A DNA stretch of 10,418 nt from Asterionellopsis glacialis (GCA_014885115.2 WKLE02001423.1:1-10418), one strand, 5' to 3'; positions 1 through 6,728 are shown, numbered from the stretch's first letter. Program-made: numbers and translations. The notes: generated from the sequence alone by a model not told the origin.

Positions 1-3
1 TAA

Positions 4-58
4 CTGGAACACAACTGGAACACAACTGGAACATACCTGGAACATACCTGGAACATAA
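4..58. repeat. 11-bp minisatellite, left copy (5 units)
   Basis: Five consecutive 11-base units of the form CTGGAACACAA run without gaps. The last three vary at the end (CATAC, CATAC, CATAA). The array may continue left of the window, because position 1 is already close to the repeat phase. The same unit recurs at 6729-6816 on the same strand. The sequence is non-coding and has no known function. Confidence 0.93.
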
Positions 59-136
59 CTAACTCGGCACAAAAATCCAAAAAATCCAGCACAAACTTGT
101 ATTCCTAACCCGAACTCTGCAAAAACTCTGCACGGA
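59..136. repeat. Flank of the left minisatellite, shared with the right copy
   Basis: This stretch carries two blocks that recur beside the second minisatellite. One is a CACAAAAATCC-type block (66-95) resembling 6698-6727. The other is ATTCCTAACC followed by AACTCTGC-type words (101-133), resembling 6658-6692. The blocks lie after the array here and before it at the right copy, so the pair looks like fragments of one dispersed tandem repeat rather than terminal inverted repeats. It abuts the 3' end of gene A. Confidence 0.7.
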
Positions 137-1070
137 TTAGCTTCTACATAATTGTACCATTACTGTCTGATTGTCGCGAGATTTTTTCTTGTCTCGCCTA
201 ATTCCTAACCACCTTAAGTCCACACAAGATTGAAAATCAAAGACTGTTGGTGGCCCAAAAAATGCATCGTCCCTTTGCCCAGGAAAGTTAAAGTGGACTG
301 AGTCATCATGACTTGGGTGGTTGTTTTGGACCATTCGTGGTTCTTTTGAGCAGCAGCCCGTTTCTTTTTTCGTTTTTCCATTTTTTTGCATCTTTTTTTA
401 GTTCGAGAATATTCAAGCCAGTTACAGAATATTTGATACCTAACTTCTTGGTATATACGCTCTTTAAATTTCACCGGTAAAAACTGTTGGTATTTGGTGC
501 GCATTGCCTGAAGCGCTGCTGGGGTCATACTTTCATGAAGGCGGTTTCTAACATCTTTGTGGAGTAATGCCTTGGCTGGAGTCATGTCAAAAATGGGTTC
601 CCCCCTAGCATTGTATGTCTTTCTTGGATTAAGGGCTTGATCGTGTCCAAGGCAGGACTCTTGAAGCTGTGATTGCACATGCCTCTCATTAGAATCCTGC
701 TGGTATCACACATAATTACTCTTGAATTGCTCAAAAGTGACTTTTCCAAAAAAATCAGGGTGAACATTTTTGTACAAGCCATAAGCCTCCTCAGCCAGAA
801 TGTTAGGATTATTGAAAAGAAACCCATCTCGTGTAAAGAAGTCCTCCCACAGTATTTCTCTTGCACCACTTGTTATCCATGCAATACCACCATCACCTTC
901 CTTTTTGTTTGATACTCTTCCTGACATGATGTTCTAGTCAGCCCCGAACTGTGCTGAATTATTTGTTCTGGGCTCTTTGTATTTCTTTTTTGGTTTTGGT
1001 GTAATCCCTTTGCAGAAAAGTAACGGACATTAGAACTTAAAAATCCAGCGACTTTTTTGTATTTCCCCAT
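137..1070 (-). pseudogene. Gene A: interrupted gene of unknown function, probably a transposon accessory protein
   Basis: A minus-strand coding region of about 310 codons. It starts at an ATG at 1070 (MGKYKK) and ends at a TAA at 137-139. The frame steps by -1 at 1011-1005 (GCA AAG GGA), continues through a TAG at 936-934 and a TGA at 708-706, then steps -1 again at 370-364 (A AAA AAG inside a Lys/Arg-rich stretch). Without that last step the frame ends at 214. I prefer the -1 continuation because its composition (Asp, Pro and Phe rich) looks more protein-like than the Thr/Met/Trp-rich alternative. Visible motifs are an AWITSGAREILWEDFF block and a basic segment at about residues 200-235. The W..S.ARE.L pattern recalls uncharacterised diatom proteins, but I cannot name a family. 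It diverges from gene B and gene C across the left arm of the inverted repeat. Confidence 0.6.
364..370 (-). promoter_or_regulatory. Candidate -1 slippery heptamer A_AAA_AAG in gene A
   Basis: On the minus strand the in-frame codons are CGA AAA AAG AAA, so the heptamer A AAA AAG is phased as X_XXY_YYZ. A -1 step here joins the upstream frame to the frame that stays open to 137. The same heptamer, with the same phase and direction, is in gene C. Known A_AAA_AAG sites act in bacterial dnaX and insertion sequences, and lysine runs produce the heptamer by chance. A lost A in a longer A run gives the same picture. Confidence 0.35.
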
Positions 1071-1094
1071 GCAAAAGAAGACCCAGCTTCTTGC

Positions 1095-1148
1095 TACAGT
1101 AGTACATTCTTAACCAATACTTAGGATGAAATTTTTAGGTGAAGATTT
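1095..1148 (+). repeat. Direct repeat R1 (TACAGTAGTACATTCTTA... unit)
   Basis: First of three related copies. It shares TACAGTAGTACATTCTTA, CAATACTTAGGATGAA and TTTTTAGGTGAAGATTT with R3 (1421-1481), and the second half with R2 (1371-1414). It lies between the start of gene A and the left arm of the 222-bp inverted repeat and ends exactly where that arm begins, so it covers most of gene A's upstream region. Confidence 0.85.
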
Positions 1149-1370
1149 CAGTATGTTGACATAAAATATAAACCACTTCAAGATTTGTATAGAAAACGTA
1201 AACTCTAGTACAAAATAACGTATCAAAGACATTCAACAAATAAACAAGATTAACTAGTATTCTTATTTTTTCTGTCTTGATTCATACTAACCATCATAAC
1301 ACTATCAGCTTACCACCGGAAACATTTTTTTGACCTTGATTCATAATAACCATTATAAACTAATGGTGAT
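1149..1370 (+). repeat. Left arm of 222-bp inverted repeat
   Basis: The reverse complement of 2819-3040 aligns over 222 bases without gaps and with about a dozen mismatches, counted by eye. Within the arm, a word of the form CTTGATTCATAMTAACCATYATAA occurs twice (1276-1300 and 1335-1360), so the arm has its own internal direct repeat. It is non-coding in both copies. It lies 79 bases upstream of gene A's start. It could be a transposon terminus, a duplicated promoter/leader segment, or a separate repeat. I could not identify a clear target-site duplication. Confidence 0.93.
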
Positions 1371-1481
1371 ATTCTTAAGATGAAATTTTCAGTCAATTTT
1401 TAGGTGAAGATTTCTTGATATACAGTAGTACATTCTTAGCCAATACTTAGGATGAATTTTCAATTTTTAGGTGAAGATTTC
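1371..1481 (+). repeat. Direct repeats R2 and R3
   Basis: R2 (1371-1414) starts at the first base after the left inverted-repeat arm and shares ATTCTTA, GATGAAATTTT and AATTTTTAGGTGAAGATTTC with R1. R3 (1421-1481) repeats nearly all of R1, including TACAGTAGTACATTCTTA, with a small CAATTTT insertion. The stretch is the 5' region of gene B. A short ATG ORF beginning at 1452 mostly translates repeat sequence and is probably not a gene. Confidence 0.85.
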
Positions 1482-1566
1482 TCGTTATTTCAATCCCGGG
1501 ATTTTCAGGTGAAATTTTTTCTGAATCGGGTGCGACCAGTCGATTGCTCACAATTTTGCAAAGGGT

Positions 1567-2795
1567 ATGTCAACATTACTTCCGCACTTTCTAGAAAAAC
1601 AGTTATTACAAGATATCGAAGACAGCAGCGTACCAAGAGTGTTAGTCAAAGCCAGCAATATTATTAATTTGAAGGAAGATATCTACGGCCCTTCAGGAAG
1701 TAAAGAATGAAGAAAAATCCAATCTTGTATAAAAAATATCAAGTCTCTTTCAGTACAAAATTACAAAAAGCTGCTTAGAAAACATAACGTAGTTAGTAGT
1801 GGAACAAGATACACCATTAACATGCCCGAATCTCTGCCTAGTCCTACCATAACACCAGTGGCAACTGCATCTCCATCTCCTACCATAACACCGGTGGCAA
1901 CCACATCTCAGTCTCATACCTTAACAGCAGAGTCATCTGAATCAAGCACTATCACTATCATGGAGGACAACATGAGCCCTATGAAGTACTCCCAGGAGAA
2001 TGCTCTTAGCCCTCCCTTGAGCCATAGTAGAAATCTTGGTCATGCAAGTACAACAAGGAGGAGCACACCATCAAGGACGCAGACTACGCCAATTCAGGAA
2101 TATTTATCTTCTGCTCAAAAAGCTGCCGGGAGAAATCTTGAGTACACCATGAAGGACTTATCACTTGATGCAAATCCTGTTACAAGCAGACATGAAAATG
2201 GCACTGCAGAGCACCCCATCAAGATTTTTGTTAATACAAGTTATCCTGAATGCAAAGGAGAATTCTTTATCCTTAGTGACATTCCAGGTATTGTAAAGAA
2301 TAATGTAGTTTTCACCGGAGTTGAAATCAGAAAGTAGTTGTAGCAGAAAATGTTAATGATTGGACTGCCAAAGTTCTCTTAGATGAACGTATCCCCACTC
2401 CCTATTTAGGCCGTGTTGTTCAGATCAAAGGCCCTGCCATGAGTTCTTGGAAAAAAATGCATGAGTCTTTCAACAGTGAAAATTTCAAGGACAATTTATT
2501 TTGTTTATCCACTCATAATACTGACTCTAAGGCTCTCCAAGAATTTGAGGAAGACAAAAAGAGGCACTTAGTCCATTATTATCTCATTTTCCCTGAATCG
2601 CATGTGCTTGATAATTTTGCATCTAATGAAGGTATTGATGAAGCACCTGCACTTGTAGTTGACGTAAGTGAGCAAGATGGACAGGACAAATTCATTGGGT
2701 TTATTGCGAGGTGGAGGTTTGCTATTACTAACACAAAGTGTAAATTGCATGTTAGGAGGCAACAAAAAAGCAAGTTCATTGCAAGGAACCCCTAG
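1567..2795 (+). pseudogene. Gene B: interrupted gene of unknown function inside the inverted-repeat island
   Basis: About 410 codons on the plus strand. One frame runs from an ATG at 1567 (MSTLLPHF) through an in-frame TGA at 1708-1710 to a TAG at 2335-2337. The reading then continues at -1 (VVVAENVNDW) to a TAG at 2793-2795. The 5' part is helical and charged. Residues about 86-115 contain two 12-residue copies of a Ser/Pro/Thr repeat (SPTITPVAT), encoded by a 36-base tandem duplication. A Ser/Thr-rich low-complexity linker follows, then a more globular C-terminal half with IKIFVNTSYPE and GRVVQIKGPA. I recognise no family. The open frame extends upstream of 1567 with further TGAs, so the true start is uncertain. 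A 50-base GT-AG segment (2288-2337) could restore the frame as an intron, but it would remove protein-like sequence. Confidence 0.6.
1831..1905 (+). repeat. In-frame 36-bp duplication coding a Ser/Pro/Thr repeat
   Basis: Two copies of a 36-base unit carrying CCTACCATAACACC and GGTGGCAAC-type words encode SPTITPVATA and SPTITPVATT. The period is a multiple of three, so the duplication keeps the frame. It lies in the probably disordered part of gene B's product. Confidence 0.88.
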
Positions 2796-2818
2796 GAAAA
2801 TGAGGAATAGTAAGATGG
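2796..2818. other. Short spacer between the gene B stop and the right arm
   Basis: Only 23 bases separate the TAG that ends gene B from the inner edge of the right inverted-repeat arm, so any 3' UTR or poly(A) signal of gene B would have to lie within the arm itself. The arm reads AT-rich in this direction. I see nothing else here. Confidence 0.5.
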
Positions 2819-3040
2819 ATCACCATTAGTTTATAATGGTTATTATGAATCAAGGTCAAAAAAATGTTTCCGGTGGTAAGCTGATAGTGTTATAATGGTT
2901 AGTATGAATCAAGGCAGAAGAAATAAAAATACTAGTTAATCTTGTTTATTTGTTGAATGTCTTCAATATGTTATTTCGTACTAGAGTTTACGTTTTCAAT
3001 ACAAATCTTGAAGTGGTTTATATTTTATGTCAATGTACAG
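2819..3040 (-). repeat. Right arm of 222-bp inverted repeat
   Basis: Reverse-complement partner of 1149-1370, gap-free, with mismatches concentrated at the outermost bases (about 3031-3040) and in the middle. It lies 67 bases upstream of gene C's start, while the left arm lies 79 bases upstream of gene A's start. The two arms therefore occupy mirror-image positions before two divergent genes, which fits a duplicated promoter region as well as it fits transposon ends. Confidence 0.93.
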
Positions 3041-3059
3041 AAAGCAAGACTACAAAAAA

Positions 3060-3080
3060 TCAAACAACAACAACAAAAGA
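3060..3080 (+). promoter_or_regulatory. CAA-rich leader upstream of gene C
   Basis: A run of CAACAA triplets and A-rich sequence lies about 30 bases before the gene C ATG. A similar run is found about 50-70 bases before the transposase ATG (4901-4922). Unstructured CAA-rich leaders are known to favour translation in some eukaryotic and viral mRNAs. A role here is inference from position only. Confidence 0.3.
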
Positions 3081-3088
3081 AAAATTGC

Positions 3089-3120
3089 TCTTGACTGCTC
3101 TCGACCATGAGCAGTCAAGA
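3089..3120 (+). promoter_or_regulatory. Perfect 12-bp hairpin enclosing the gene C start codon
   Basis: Bases 3089-3100 (TCTTGACTGCTC) are exactly complementary to 3109-3120 (GAGCAGTCAAGA), with an 8-base loop between them. The ATG at 3107-3109 begins in the loop, and its G is the first base of the 3' strand. In an mRNA this would be a stable stem presenting or masking the start codon. The 3' strand is also the first copy of a 21-bp tandem duplication in the coding sequence. Confidence 0.8.
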
Positions 3121-3152
3121 TCCTCAAGATAGCAGTCATGATCCTCAAGATA
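3111..3152 (+). repeat. 21-bp in-frame tandem duplication at the start of gene C
   Basis: Two adjacent copies of GCAGTCAWGATCCTCAAGATA differ at one base and encode the repeated QDPQD / HDPQD segment. The first copy also supplies the 3' strand of the start-codon hairpin, and the second copy could compete for the same pairing. Confidence 0.9.
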
Positions 3153-3633
3153 GAAGAAGACTTCCTCTCACCACCTTAGAGTGGCGGGAGGCACTTATTG
3201 GGTACACATTCTTTTGGAAGGATCCTTCCAAACTGAAGAAAATGTACCCATCGCTTACTAAAGCAACATTGCACTCAAAGTTTGATGAAATTTGTCAACA
3301 AGTTGCACCCAGCCTTAGTAACCAGGAATTTTGCAACCAGGTCTTAGGTGGTCCATCTCTTGTTCGGGTCCTTGTTGCTAAGAATGCCAAGCTGGCCCAA
3401 ATTATAGAAGACACAATATACAGCTTTGTCACTAAGAAGATGAAGGGATGGCCCAAGAAGCAGTCTCCAGTATGAATAGATGAGAAGCTTTGCTTTGACT
3501 GTCTCTGGAAAGTTTTCGAGTTTATGCCCAAGAAAGAGCTCCCAAAGATTGCAGTTGTTTCTCCTAGGCTAGAGGCTTCTTTGTCGGAGTACAACCTTAG
3601 AAAGATGCATGTTCTCAGCCTGGAATGGATGGA

Positions 3634-3640
3634 AAAAAAG
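3634..3640 (+). promoter_or_regulatory. Candidate -1 slippery heptamer A_AAA_AAG in gene C
   Basis: In frame the codons are ATG GAA AAA AAG ATG, giving A AAA AAG in exact X_XXY_YYZ phase. A -1 slip moves decoding to GAT GCC ACT, the frame that carries the KOW/SH3-like segment. The unshifted frame ends 18 codons later. The heptamer lies in a run of seven A, so loss of one A by mutation or sequencing error is the simpler alternative. Confidence 0.4.
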
Positions 3641-3882
3641 ATGCCACTAACAGTTGTGATGATATTTTTCACGTTGGTGATACAATCTTACAGGTGAGTA
3701 CTGGCAGTACTGGCAAAGTTCTTCAGCAGTTTAATAGTGAAGAACAAAAGGTATTAGTGAGCTGGGAGGGTAAGAATTGGAAAAGTGTTTGGCTCTCCAC
3801 AGAGGAAGTGAGAGAGTGCCACAATTTAGGTAAGCGTAAGTGCACAAGCGTAAGTGCACTAAGCCTGACAGGTTTGGTGTAA

Positions 3883-4007
3883 AGAAAATGAAATAAAATA
3901 GTAGTAGTACACTTTTAGTCTAAATTAAACATCTATCTTTAATCTTATAGTAGTTAGTAACATCATATCTTTTTTCTTAACTTTTTTCTTCCTTCTTTTT
4001 TCTACAG
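3883..4007. other. Short convergent intergenic region between genes C and D
   Basis: An AT-rich stretch separates the ends of two convergent genes. It includes AATAAA-like A-rich words just after gene C (near 3890) and a pyrimidine-rich run (3968-4003), which read from the other strand is purine-rich and follows gene D's TAA. It would have to hold both 3' ends. No other element is seen. Confidence 0.4.
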
Positions 4008-4779
4008 TTAGTTAGTAAATGTGTCAGGCAGGATCCTTGGGCAGTTTACTGATAATGTGTTAGACAAAGCATTGTTCTTGTTCTGCTGAACAACTGCGCT
4101 TGCTTGTTGTTCTCGCAGGATTCTTTACTTCCTTGTTTGTCTTGCTTCTTTTTCTGCCATTCACTGAAAGGGGTCACATTGCGATAGACAGGATAGCAAG
4201 CACCGCGAATCTCCTGGGCACTTAATAACTAAAAATTTTACACTTAGTCAAGATTTTTGCAAGCTTATCCATAGTTTGGTCAATATCTTCAAATTCTTGA
4301 AGGATAGCATGCTCAGGGGTTCAGGGCACCTTGTCAATGTCTTCTTTAAAAGCAACCGAACTTTGCTTAACATGAGTTAACTTTGTGGGCTGCCTCCCAA
4401 GGTCAACAATCACATAATAATAAGTATCAGACTTCTTTCCATCTTCGTTAATCCAACCTTCCTTCCCACAATAAACACCTGCTACAAACTTGATGGCTGT
4501 GCCCTTTCTATACTGTCTTGCTGCCCTCATTGTGATTGACTTAGTGTCCTCCAAAGAATTTGTAAGGTCCTGGATGTGTTTTCATTTTTGTGCACAAAAA
4601 ATTCATTGAACATAGGTTCACATGTAAATCTTGAATACTTATTTGGGGAGCATTGTGTTACTTGCTGATGCACCCGTTGGATTGTTAATCACTGCCTGGG
4701 CAGGACAAATATGCTTAGTAGTGGCAAGTTGGATTGTTAACTTAGAGTAAAGTTGGCTAGAACACACTAAATATGACAT
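4008..4779 (-). pseudogene. Gene D: fragmented gene with KOW-like segment, divergent from the transposase
   Basis: Reading the minus strand by hand links several short open segments into about 255 codons. They begin at an ATG at 4779 (MSYLVCSSQLYSKL) and end at a TAA at 4008-4010. The pieces change frame near 4640 (+1), 4568 (-1), 4227 (-1) and 4096 (-1), and a TGA at 4323-4321 interrupts the longest piece (4554-4225). All pieces look protein-like, for example MFNEFFVHKNENTS, QEFEDIDQTMDKLAKIL and YPVYRNVTPFSEWQKKK. The middle piece (GTAIKFVAGVYCGKEGWIN, then YYVIVDLG and KLTHVKQSSV) has the beta-barrel rhythm and central Gly-Lys of KOW domains. That suggests nucleic-acid binding but is not proof. 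The 5' end is 192 bases from the transposase start, so the two probably share a promoter region. Confidence 0.55.
4676..4740. repeat. Short direct repeat within gene D
   Basis: GTTGGATTGTTAA occurs at 4676-4688 and again at 4728-4740, with loosely similar sequence before each copy. Both copies lie in the N-terminal coding part of gene D on the minus strand. This may be a small internal duplication that contributed to its broken frame. Confidence 0.6.
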
Positions 4780-4971
4780 GTGAATCTCAAGGACCCGCTA
4801 CTGCCAATGGGTGGCTAGGACAAAGCTGGCTAGGATGTTAGTAGTAGAGTGAAGTGCTCAGATTTTTCTGTGAAACGTTTTTGCTAATGTTGGTTTCTGA
4901 AAAACAACAACCAACAACAAAAAAGAAGAAAGCACAAGTCATCCATCCATAGTTTCAGCATTCATATCCAG
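4780..4971. promoter_or_regulatory. Divergent intergenic region between gene D and the transposase
   Basis: A 192-base spacer separates two divergent starts, so it must hold both promoters if both genes are transcribed. Visible elements are repeated GGCTAGGA words (4812-4818 area and 4830-4836) and a CAA-rich leader (4901-4922) preceding the transposase ATG. No convincing TATA box is placed where I would expect one. Promoter function is inferred from layout. Confidence 0.4.
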
Positions 4972-5895
4972 ATGAGTGTGTTTAGTACACCCATCATCTG
5001 CTCTGTGGATGATGTGCTTGAAACTGGACTCAAATTGATCTGTGTACCATTGAACAAGAAAAGAACAAAGAACCTTGAAGAATTCAGGGCTCACTATGAC
5101 CAAAACCCTAAGGTTTTAGCTAATCAGTGGGAAGACCTTTGTGACTTGGGCAAAGTGACAGCACAGGAAACACTCTTTAAGGGATTCCAAAGTTTCATGG
5201 TGGCCCATTATTTTCTTTGGATTTACCCACGAAACTCAAAATAATTGAAGTCTAGATTCCCAGCCCTGGCCTTGCAGGATTCCTATGGCACACCATTGTG
5301 GTATTGGATTAAGAAAATTGCTTCACTTAAGGGCCAAAAAATTGTCTGAAAGGCCCGCTTGGATGACCCCAATGCAGAGATTATTCCACTTTTGGTGGAT
5401 GGTGTTGATTTCAAAACTCACAAACGAAAACACCAAATATACAACATTGACAAAAAAGCTGGATCCAAGAAATTTGGGGGGTTTTGTGCAGCTAAGTATG
5501 AAATTGCTTGCTCTACTATTTGGGAGTCTGATGTGGTGCATGTTGCCAGGCCGTTCATTGGCAGGGTACATGACTTAGGCATGTTTCGTGAAGGTGGGTT
5601 AAAAGAAAAACTTGCCCCTGGTAAAAAAGTTGTTGTAGATAGAGGGTACAGGTCAAAAGAGCCTGATGAGATGCAATGCTTAGCTGTTCCCGACCTGATT
5701 GATTCAAAAGAGTTACATCAGTTCAAAAGCTGTGCCCGCCAATGCCAAGAAAGTTTAAACAGGCACCTAAAAAACTACGGTATCCTTAAGCACACTTATT
5801 GTCACGACTATTACCGTCACAAATTTGTGTTAGAGGCTGTCTTAGTTACTGTGCAATACGCAATGGAAAATGGATCGCCTCTATTTGATGTCTAG
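4972..5895 (+). pseudogene. Gene E: PIF/Harbinger-like DDE transposase with two in-frame stops
   Basis: A single frame of 307 codons runs from the ATG at 4972 to a TAG at 5893-5895. It is interrupted only by a TAA at 5242-5244 (codon 91) and a TGA at 5347-5349 (codon 126), with no frameshift. The catalytic triad reads clearly as D143 in VDGVDF, D223 in VVVDRGYR and E260 in QESLNRHLKNYGIL, spaced 79 and 36 residues apart. The C-terminus GSPLFDV matches the usual end of this family as I remember it. The N-terminal block (EFRAHYDQNP, QWEDL, YFLWIYPRN) is the helical region that precedes the catalytic core. The enzyme class cuts and rejoins transposon ends. Length and triad are complete, so only the two stops prevent a normal product. 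It diverges from gene D. Confidence 0.88.
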
Positions 5896-6195
5896 CTATC
5901 AACTAATGTTTTTGAACTAATACTCTAACCTTTCCGGCCTTGGCAGGTCAACGGACCTTGAACAATAATGTAGTAAGTAAATCTAATACAAAATAATATA
6001 ATGTTAGAGCTATCAACTACTACTGTACCTGTTGTAACAGCATTTCTTAACATTAGTAAGGCATCTCAACAGTTTCGCCTGGAACAAAACTAGTGGTGAA
6101 AAGGATAAAAGTAGTTTTATAAAAATTGTCCATATGACTTAGATGAGCATGGTTTTTTGACCCGTATCATTGTTGCTAGTTGTAAAAAGGTTGAT
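5896..6195. other. 3' flank of the transposase, including a coding-like fragment
   Basis: The first part is AT-rich, with AATAAT and ATAATATAATG words that could hold a poly(A) signal. From about 6115 a plus-strand frame opens after a TAG (6112-6114) and stays open to a TGA at 6307-6309. Its beginning reads NCPYDLDEHGFLTRIIVASC and looks protein-like. The later part runs into the tandem duplication and loses that character. It may be the tail of another decayed transposon gene. I do not recognise it. Confidence 0.3.
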
Positions 6196-6538
6196 TGTAC
6201 AAAAAATAGCCTTCATGCGAAATATTGCAGTGAATCGACAATGACAAAAAATGCCGTTTACACACTACAATCAACCAAAACAAATACAACAACCCACCTA
6301 ATGCATTGAACATACCTATGTCGAAACCGCCATGTTAATTTGTTGGTTGTTGAGTTATGAATTGTACCATTTCTGGTGAGTTATCACCATTGTCGTTGTG
6401 ACAAAAAATAGCCTGCATGTGAAATATCGCGGTGAATCCACAATGACAAAAAAATGCCGTTTACACGCTACAATCAACCAAAACAAATACCACAACCCAC
6501 CTAGTACATCTAACGTACCTACGTTGGAACCGCCATAC
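6196..6538. repeat. Two-copy tandem duplication, period about 203 bp
   Basis: Copy one (about 6196-6335) and copy two (about 6398-6538) share AAAAAATAGCC, AATGCCGTTTACAC, CTACAATCAACCAAAACAAAT, ACAACCCACCTA and AACCGCCAT in the same order. The offset is 202-203 bases and many substitutions separate the copies, so the duplication is old. A GTTGGTTGTTGAGTTATGA spacer lies between the copies. The shared block may be the core of a short non-autonomous repeat. Confidence 0.9.
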
Positions 6539-6657
6539 TAAAAAATTAGGAAAAAAGGAGACTTGAGGCTTGAAATATGGTTAATTGTTGTTTTGTCATC
6601 GTGGCGGCTTTTTTTCATGATGGCTGATGTGGTTGCATGCAACACAAAACTCTTTTT
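6539..6657. other. Non-coding spacer before the right minisatellite
   Basis: AT-rich sequence after the second tandem copy. Short open frames on both strands here mostly translate the minisatellite beyond it and are not credible genes. I see no other element. Confidence 0.4.
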
Positions 6658-6728
6658 ATTCCTAACCTTAACTCCGCACAAACTCTGCGCACAAGGCTCT
6701 GCACAAAACTCCAAAAATCCGGCCAAAG
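6658..6728. repeat. Flank of the right minisatellite, shared with the left copy
   Basis: ATTCCTAACC followed by AACTCCGCACAAACTCTGC (6658-6692) and a CACAAAACTCCAAAAATCC-type block (6698-6727) correspond to 101-133 and 66-95. The blocks precede the array here but follow it on the left, on the same strand. Confidence 0.75.

Larger units (their letters stand above)
3107..3882 (+). pseudogene. Gene C: interrupted gene with KOW/SH3-like C-terminal segment
   Basis: About 258 codons. The frame opens at the ATG 3107. The first residues are a duplicated heptad (SSQDPQD, then SSHDPQD) from a 21-bp tandem repeat. A TGA at 3473-3475 interrupts the frame, but coding-like sequence continues in it (IDEKLCFDCLWKVFEF). 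At 3634-3640 an in-frame A_AAA_AAG marks a -1 step into the frame that ends at a TAA (3880-3882). Without that step the frame stops at 3695-3697. The N-terminal half has a YTFFWKDPSKLKKMYPSL-type block. The C-terminal part (VGDTILQVSTGSTGKVLQQF, then WEGKNWKSVWL) has the alternating beta pattern of KOW, Tudor or chromo-like barrels, which bind nucleic acid or proteins. The domain call is by appearance only. It converges on gene D. Confidence 0.6.

Noticed and set aside
1452..1667. 71-codon plus ORF starting in R3
   Set aside because: It translates repeat sequence at its start, and from about 1530 another frame has much better protein character and joins gene B.
2288..2337. Possible 50-base GT-AG intron explaining the gene B frame break
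   Set aside because: Its length would restore the frame, but it deletes sequence that reads as protein (GIVKNNVVFTGVEIRK) on both sides of the break. A single-base change is simpler. Not excluded without transcripts.
2568..2779. Minus-strand ORFs over gene B
   Set aside because: Antisense shadows of the gene B C-terminal coding region.
3691..3757. Consensus-like 5' splice site CAG/GTGAGT at 3691-3699 with a possible TTAG acceptor near 3757
   Set aside because: The candidate intron would remove well-formed KOW/SH3-like coding sequence in the -1 frame, so the match is probably coincidental.
5285..5578. Plus and minus ORFs overlapping the transposase
   Set aside because: Out-of-frame shadows of the DDE transposase coding sequence.
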